Source of the DNA: Sacculina carcini
Taxonomy: Eukaryota; Arthropoda; Thecostraca; Sacculinidae
Assembly: GCA_916048095.2 (NCBI GenBank)
Contig: OU696570.1
Span: 2,465,018-2,529,017 of the forward strand
DNA length: 64,000 nt
Reading direction: 5' to 3'
Shown here: one piece after another, positions 34,974 through 64,000 of the stretch
Layout: each line of letters begins with the position of its first letter
Position numbering within the stretch: the stretch's first letter is position 1
Position numbers and translations under genes: made by a program
The notes under the pieces: model-generated
What the model saw: only the letters and a program-made list of their open reading frames with translations
Databases searched by the model: none
Told to the model about the DNA's origin: nothing

Positions 34974-35500
34974 CTTAATACCAATATATCTCATAATCAA
35001 GGTGAAAAGAGAACATGATTATAGAGACTCTTGGTAAAGCAGTCAATTCAGACCATACTTAATACCAATATATCTCATAATCAAGGTGAAAAGGAAACAT
35101 GATTATAGAGACTCTTGGTAAAGCAGTCAATTCAGACCATACTTAATACCAATATATCTCATAATCAAGGTGAAAAGGTAACATGATTATAGAGACTCTT
35201 GGTAAAGCAGTCAATTCAGACCATACTTAATACCAATATATCTCATAATCAAGGTGAAAAGGAAACATGATTATAGAGACTCTTGGTAAAGCAGTCAATT
35301 CAGACCATACTTAATACCAATATATCTCATAATCAACGTGAAAAGAGAACATGATTATAGAGACTCTTGGTAAAGCAGTCAATTCAGACCATACTTAATA
35401 CCAATATATCTCATAATCAAGGTGAAAAGGAAACATGATTATAGAGAGTACTGATATAGCAGTCAATTCAGACCATACTTAATACCAATATACTACTAGT
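34974..35500 (-). repeat. Right satellite array, distal part (about 6 units)
   Basis: Continuation of the 82-84 bp array beyond the retrotransposon, ending near TACTACTAGTAAGAAAG, where the outer arm sequence begins. Confidence 0.95.
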
Positions 35501-35962
35501 AAGAAAGATAACCACGTACCATCAAAATGACCACTGCAGAACACACGCCAAAGACCGAGAACGAACACACACGACGCGCACCAAAGATACACTGTCGAGT
35601 ATGAGTGGTCAACCGGGAAATCTGGTGATAAACCAAGGTGTCGAACGAAGTGGCTTACAATTTCTCTATGGCTTGCTGGCATCACTGCTAGACCTAAATA
35701 CGTCACTCGTTCGGAAGTCAATGACGTAACAGGTATGTACAGTGCAAAACAGCGTCGCGTGAAGTGGATGTCGCACCGAAGGTACTAGACTCCTCACCGC
35801 CACCTTCTCGGATGAATCTTGTTTCCCTGTACATATGTGTTTCTTGTATTGTTTCATTGTTTTTGAGGCAGCACAAGCCCCTAAAGCTTCTTATGCCTCG
35901 CCAATCACGAAATTTTGTCATTATGTTTTCTGTTCCGTTCTGAATGGCAAAAATACATTTGA

Positions 35963-36092
35963 CTAATATGCGTTTAATATATCTACCAGCCAGATAATCA
36001 ATCGAGCTGCGGTGCTTTCGTTTTCATTAATTTGTGAATGTCTTTTTATATTTGTACGAGAAAACCACGTGTCTATTGTTGATTTTACGTAT
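35963..36092 (+). repeat. Right 130-bp direct repeat flanking the palindrome
   Basis: Same orientation as 17953-18082, roughly 92% identical by eye. It lies between the right arm and the MTRES1-like gene, within its presumed 5-prime flank. Confidence 0.85.
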
Positions 36093-36439
36093 GCACGTGC
36101 GTTGTCTGCACTTGTTTTGCGGAGTGGCGACCGACCCAATCTTACCCTGTAAACGTGGCAGCATATGGACGTACTGTTTAGTTAGCCACGAAGACGCAAG
36201 AGAGTATTCACGTTGGTATTTGCAGTTGGTGTTGTCGCTTCAGATTTTCCGCCTGGTGTCGTAGGTCAGGTAATCATTCTGATTTTCTAGTGGTATATGC
36301 TGTGGAATGTTTCAATTCGATATTGATTTTACACCGCGCTTATAGGCGTGAAGAAACCGAGCAAACAGAGCAAGCACAGCGGCAAATTTCGAGCATCACA
36401 ATTGATGGGTGTTTATGCATGTTATTGTCAGGTTTTGTC

Positions 36440-38170
36440 ATGCGCGGTGCCCGCTTCCTGGCGCCTTTATGGCGTGACTGGTGGATAAAAACGGTGTCCA
36501 GCATGTCAATAATTGGCAGCACTAATGTCGGCTCGCAACGAGTTTATTCAGCACTGGCGGCTTCATCGCCGGTTGCCAGACGTCCAAGTTTTTCGGCGAT
36601 AAGAGTTGACGTGCTCTCAGTGCGCCATAAACGTAAACAAACCAGATCTCAACAGCGACAAGCAGATGTGAGTGTCCTCAGTGATGTCCTAGTGCGGTCG
36701 TGTGTTCAAGCCTCGTTATATGCTAGTTTTTCCCCATAAACAGCGCCATTATAGTTTGACTGCTATGGTTTTCATACAGTCCAACCGTATATACTACAAG
36801 CAATTTCTAGGATTACAAATTTGAGTGAAGCTTGTTCAATAAGGGCTAACTGCACGCTACCGTTCTTTGGATATTTCAGGTTTTAGAATGATATGCCGTA
36901 ATCAAAGATCGATTCCTGTTTGAAGTGAAAAAGGGTCGTCTCATTAGCAGAGCCGTAGCGAGGTCTTATGATTTCCTCGAAGACAATAATGGGGCCGCCA
37001 TTATAAAGCACCATTATAATAGAGGCCCGACTTTGGGGAAATGCATTTACGAGCAGTCCCTCGGTCTCCGTTGATCTCAGGACCTCCATTCGTTATTTTG
37101 TTGTTGTAGTCGTTTTAAGCGCGCACCAGCCAGTTTAGACTATATGGCGCGCCGCACTGTGTGCCCATCTACAGTGGTGACTGCCGGTAGACTCAAGCGG
37201 AGGTGTTGATGAACGAACCCGAGCCAGGATTCGAACCGTCAATCTCTGACACGAGAGTTCAGCGCCTAACCACTGAGCTACTCGGGAGCTTATTCGTTAC
37301 TTTATGATCAATTTTAGTACCATGCGTGAGGCAACGGGGCTCCTCAACAATCGGGGCCACTCGGTCGTGGATTTCGAGGGCGGCTGCTACGGCTCTGCTC
37401 ATTAATGTGAGAGGATTGACTTTCATTAATTACGTCTGTATCATGTTGCGGTCATGCGGCTGCTTTGTCTAGGACATTGTTTATTTGCGCACAGTCGGGT
37501 GACGAATCTGACTCAGACGAAGGCGATGTCGATGTTGATGAAGGCCAACACGATGAACCCGGCGATAATTTCAAGATCCTCAGGAGAACACTGAAAACGC
37601 TACGAGTGGACACAGTTCTTACTTTCGCTCTGTCCTTATCGAGAAAGTTGGTTTGCATGATCGTTTTCTCCTCACATATTCTTCTTGTTTGGATTTAATT
37701 TGTTTTGTTTTTGTATTCATTAATATTTATCGATAGTGCTAGTGATAATTTGTGACGAAATTATACTTGTTGTTTTCAGTAAACTGGACGATAAATTCTA
37801 CAAATGCCACATTTATGTGAACGGAGAGAAGCTCATGAAAAAAGGCCAAAACGTACGTATGCATTGCACACGACTTTGAGTTGCATTGTTTGGATTTCAC
37901 TGTTGACATTTGCCGTTTTATACAAGTATTATTTAAGGTATTTCACCCTGTGTCAACGTGTTTTCGAGCCAGGTTTGTGAAGGTGAAGAGTATGACATTT
38001 TGATCGGCTCGCACGCAACCGACCCTCAGCTCGGGAATATTTCAAGAGTACGAGTTCTCGGCGCCCAAGTTGTGCCCGAAGGCGCCAAGGTCAAATTGAA
38101 AGTGTTCAAACGTCTAGCTGTGGCAGATTATGCACAGTTATTTGCCTCCTCAAACGATTCTAGTAATTAA
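36440..38170 (+). CDS. MTRES1: MTRES1/C6orf203-like mitochondrial S4-domain protein, four exons
   Basis: Exons 36440-36667, 37495-37646, 37780-37852 and 37973-38170 join in phase (0, 2, 0) to 216 residues; human MTRES1 is about 240. The N-terminus MRGARFLAPLWRDWW is basic and Ser/Arg-rich, as expected for a mitochondrial presequence. An acidic stretch follows (SGDESDSDEGDVDVDEG), then the S4-like RNA-binding domain. The second junction creates SRNKLDDKFY, matching the GRNKVEDAFY of MTRES1, and continues NGEKLMKKGQN, EEYDILIG and KVKLKVFKRL. MTRES1 binds mitochondrial ribosomal or transcription-associated RNA and rescues transcription under stress. An in-frame ATG at 36418 is an alternative start. 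Donors are GTGAGT, GTTGGT (weak) and GTACGT. A polyadenylation signal lies at 38391. The gene is divergent from DMXL. Confidence 0.87.
36940..37405. mobile_element. hAT-type non-autonomous element in MTRES1 intron 1
   Basis: Ends are CAGAGCCGTAGC (36948) and GCTACGGCTCTG (to 37397), a perfect 12-bp inverted repeat. Flanking octamers are CTCATTAG and CTCATTAA. The family also includes 10055-10222 and a partial copy at 40052-40240. The interior contains CATTATAAAGCACCATTATA and is interrupted by a SINE at 37096-37291. Confidence 0.87.
37096..37291 (-). mobile_element. tRNA-headed SINE nested in the hAT element
   Basis: The minus strand starts with a tRNA-like head (37216-37289). A box TAGCTCAGTGG and B box GGTTCGAATCC are present. 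A non-tRNA body follows and the tail is ACAACAACAAAATAACG-like. ATTCGTTA flanks both sides (37088-37095 and 37292-37299), an 8-bp target duplication. The tRNA fold has a good acceptor stem but a poor T stem, and a possible CTC anticodon, so it is a SINE promoter rather than a working tRNA gene. Confidence 0.78.
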
Positions 38171-38390
38171 ATTTGTACATTCATTGTTGAAGTGGTTGAA
38201 TGTGTGTTTTTGATAGTGCGTACTGTGTGCAATATATGATTTTTGTTTGATGCTGCTTCTTGAGTTGATTCACGAGTTGAACAATGCATCTGTATGTGCA
38301 TATGCGTGTTGTGCTTGCTCGTGACTGCGCGTGATTTATCTTGTGTATGTTTGTCTGTATTTGTCTTGCTCGTCCCTTCCTGTATGCACA

Positions 38391-38396
38391 AATAAA
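38391..38396 (+). terminator. Polyadenylation signal AATAAA of the MTRES1-like gene
   Basis: AATAAA in CACAAATAAACTCGG, 220 bases after the stop codon, followed by GT-rich and T-rich sequence. It is the first canonical hexamer after the stop that I noticed. Confidence 0.55.
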
Positions 38397-38399
38397 CTC

Positions 38400-39372
38400 G
38401 GTCCAAAGCAGTCACGTGAATTTGTGTCGCTCCGTGACGAGCTAAACGCCACACATCAAGAACATAAGGGATACATTTTCTCTTTCATCATTTTTCAATG
38501 TGTAAATGAACTAAATGGTTTTTCATTTATAATACGTGAATTTTATCTGAGGGTTATTGCACTCAGCTTGAATTTAAAATCTTTTTTCAGAGGAATATAC
38601 ACAAAGTGAATGAGCTATGTGCGCTGTATACGTCACAATTGGTGTCAATGCTGCTGAGTGAGTTTATTGTTCTTGTTTGTGTAAATTTGTCCTTGGGTTA
38701 GGTTTTTATTGAATGCTTTTTTGTTGCTTTTTTGATTCGCAGGAATAGATTCTCAACTTATGTGTCATTTTAATCACATTAATCGTTGATAGTTTACTAT
38801 GCTTATGTTTCACTAGGATTTTAAGCGGTTGAATAATATTCGTTGTTTGTTTCTCTATGTAAATTTAGCTGAGAAATGTTAGCATGCTTGTCAAATGAAC
38901 TGTGCGTGTGCATGGTGGCAGCATGGAGGAAACGATGTGTTACATGAACACTACACCGGCTGCTTGGTCATTCATGTATATTGGCGAAACGTTTTTGACG
39001 TGGTATTTTCATGATTGTACTATATGTTCGAAGAAAATGGGCTCATATCAAATATATCTATCGCTGTGTAGAAGGAATAAGAACAACTAAATTTTATTCA
39101 GGGCGCTATTCTACAAAAAACGGAGCACTCTCCACACACACACACATCACAATCGCCTAAAATTGCTCAAAAAGTCACTAAACATCATAAGACACTGCCG
39201 TTTAGATAATTAATTGATCGCAGTCTCATCAGCACTCAATCTGACATTACAAACACAAATATTCAATAATTTAAACACTCAATAATTGTACCACACACAT
39301 TGTCCAATAGCTTGCGTGCGTTTGCTGTGTGCGTGGACGAAGCGGTAGCGTGGCAGCGGTGTCTGCTGCTGA
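38400..39372. other. Intergenic interval between MTRES1-like gene and next gene
   Basis: AT-rich with no recognisable gene. The last 70 bases before the ATG at 39373 become GC-richer (GAAGCGGTAGCGTGGCAGCG) and are probably the 5-prime UTR of the downstream gene. Confidence 0.45.
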
Positions 39373-63637
<24,265 letters not shown>

Positions 63638-64000
63638 GTGCTGTTTATAATTGGTCGCAAACAGACTAACTTGTCAGCATGTCGCGGTCGCACACATTAT
63701 TTGCAAGTTGTATTCTAAGCTATACACATCGTCTGTATTTTTCTTTCCAACTCTCTTTCTAGACTTTTTTCTTTTCGAACTATCTTTCTCTCTGAATCTT
63801 TTGGGCGCTTCCGGTACATGGGGCCACCTTAGGGTGGTAATAGTGCTTGCACTCTTCCCATGCTACTGGATTTGCCTGCAATTAATAATAATAATAATAA
63901 TAATTTGGACGCTATTCATTATGTACAGTGGCGGCGTTAGCATTTTTCCCGTGGTGGGGGGGGGGGGGGGGGGCTGAGAAAAACGATGGACGGGGGATTG
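63638..64000 (+). other. Intron 7 start with (AAT)n tail and hAT-like start
   Basis: After the donor GTGCTG the intron holds a possible LINE 3-prime end (GGTGGTAATAGTGCTTGCAC ... (AAT)n at 63880-63904). It also holds CAGTGGCGGCGTTAGC at 63926, resembling the hAT-like end at 13976, and a G-run at 63956-63973. The window ends before the next exon. Confidence 0.5.

Larger units (their letters stand above)
26930..35792 (-). mobile_element. Right arm of giant palindromic element, carrying the Ty3/gypsy insertion
   Basis: Reverse complement of the left arm: inner part 26930-29364, satellite 29365-30495 and 34974-35500, outer part to 35792 ending GGTACTAGACTC. About 20 satellite units remain versus about 38 on the left. 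The 4.48-kb retrotransposon 30496-34973 splits the array. Apart from array length and that insertion, the arms are collinear. Confidence 0.85.

Noticed and set aside
36034..36264. 76-codon frame upstream of the MTRES1-like gene
   Set aside because: It begins in the 130-bp direct repeat, has no homology and is not needed for the gene model; probably 5-prime flank.
37216..37289. Functional tRNA gene
   Set aside because: A and B boxes and the acceptor stem are present, but the T stem pairs at only two of five positions, and target duplications and a body show it is a SINE head.

Overview
This window is repeat-rich nuclear DNA from an invertebrate animal. Protein-coding exons are short, GC-rich and interrupted by spliceosomal introns. 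Two host genes resemble animal genes: DMXL/rabconnectin-3 and MTRES1/C6orf203. The transposon set is typical of metazoans: CR1/L2-like and Ingi-like LINEs, Penelope, Ty3/gypsy, Tc1/mariner-type and hAT-type elements and a tRNA-headed SINE. Long (CA/TG)n and (TA)n microsatellites are everywhere. I cannot name the phylum.

Layout. 1-3360 is a minus-strand LINE whose reverse transcriptase frame runs off the left edge. 3620-4985 is a plus-strand LINE tail. 5634-5780 is an orphan terminal-exon candidate. 5800-12850 is mostly LINE 3-prime ends, a small hAT-type element, tandem duplications and microsatellites. 17476-12863 (minus) holds the first five exons of a DMXL gene. 18211-35792 is a giant palindrome: two inverted arms of about 4-6 kb, each carrying an 82-84 bp satellite array (about 38 copies left, about 20 right). 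A complete Ty3/gypsy element with identical LTRs sits in the right array. 36440-38170 (plus) is a four-exon MTRES1-like gene, so DMXL and MTRES1 are divergent neighbours pushed apart by the palindrome. A nested SINE-in-hAT lies in its first intron.

39373 to the right edge (plus) is a long unrecognised gene with seven phase-consistent exons (39373, 40475, 54506, 62068, 62263, 62903, 63558). Its intron 2 contains Penelope fragments, an Ingi-like LINE with a 2A peptide motif, and the left arm of a second inverted repeat. Its intron 3 contains a Tc1/mariner-type element, a LINE fragment and the right arm. Exon 3 therefore sits alone in the loop between long inverted repeats.

The most striking pattern is at the splice sites. 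Eleven of fourteen inferred 3-prime splice sites have a TG-rich tract on the sense strand just upstream of the AG. Other leading observations are the 2A motif with an A_AAA_AAC slip site in the Ingi-like LINE, the palindrome flanked by 130-bp direct repeats, and the exon-flanking inverted repeats. No genes cooperate as an operon; the host genes are independent and the rest is layered transposon history. All gene models come from reading splice signals and frames by eye.
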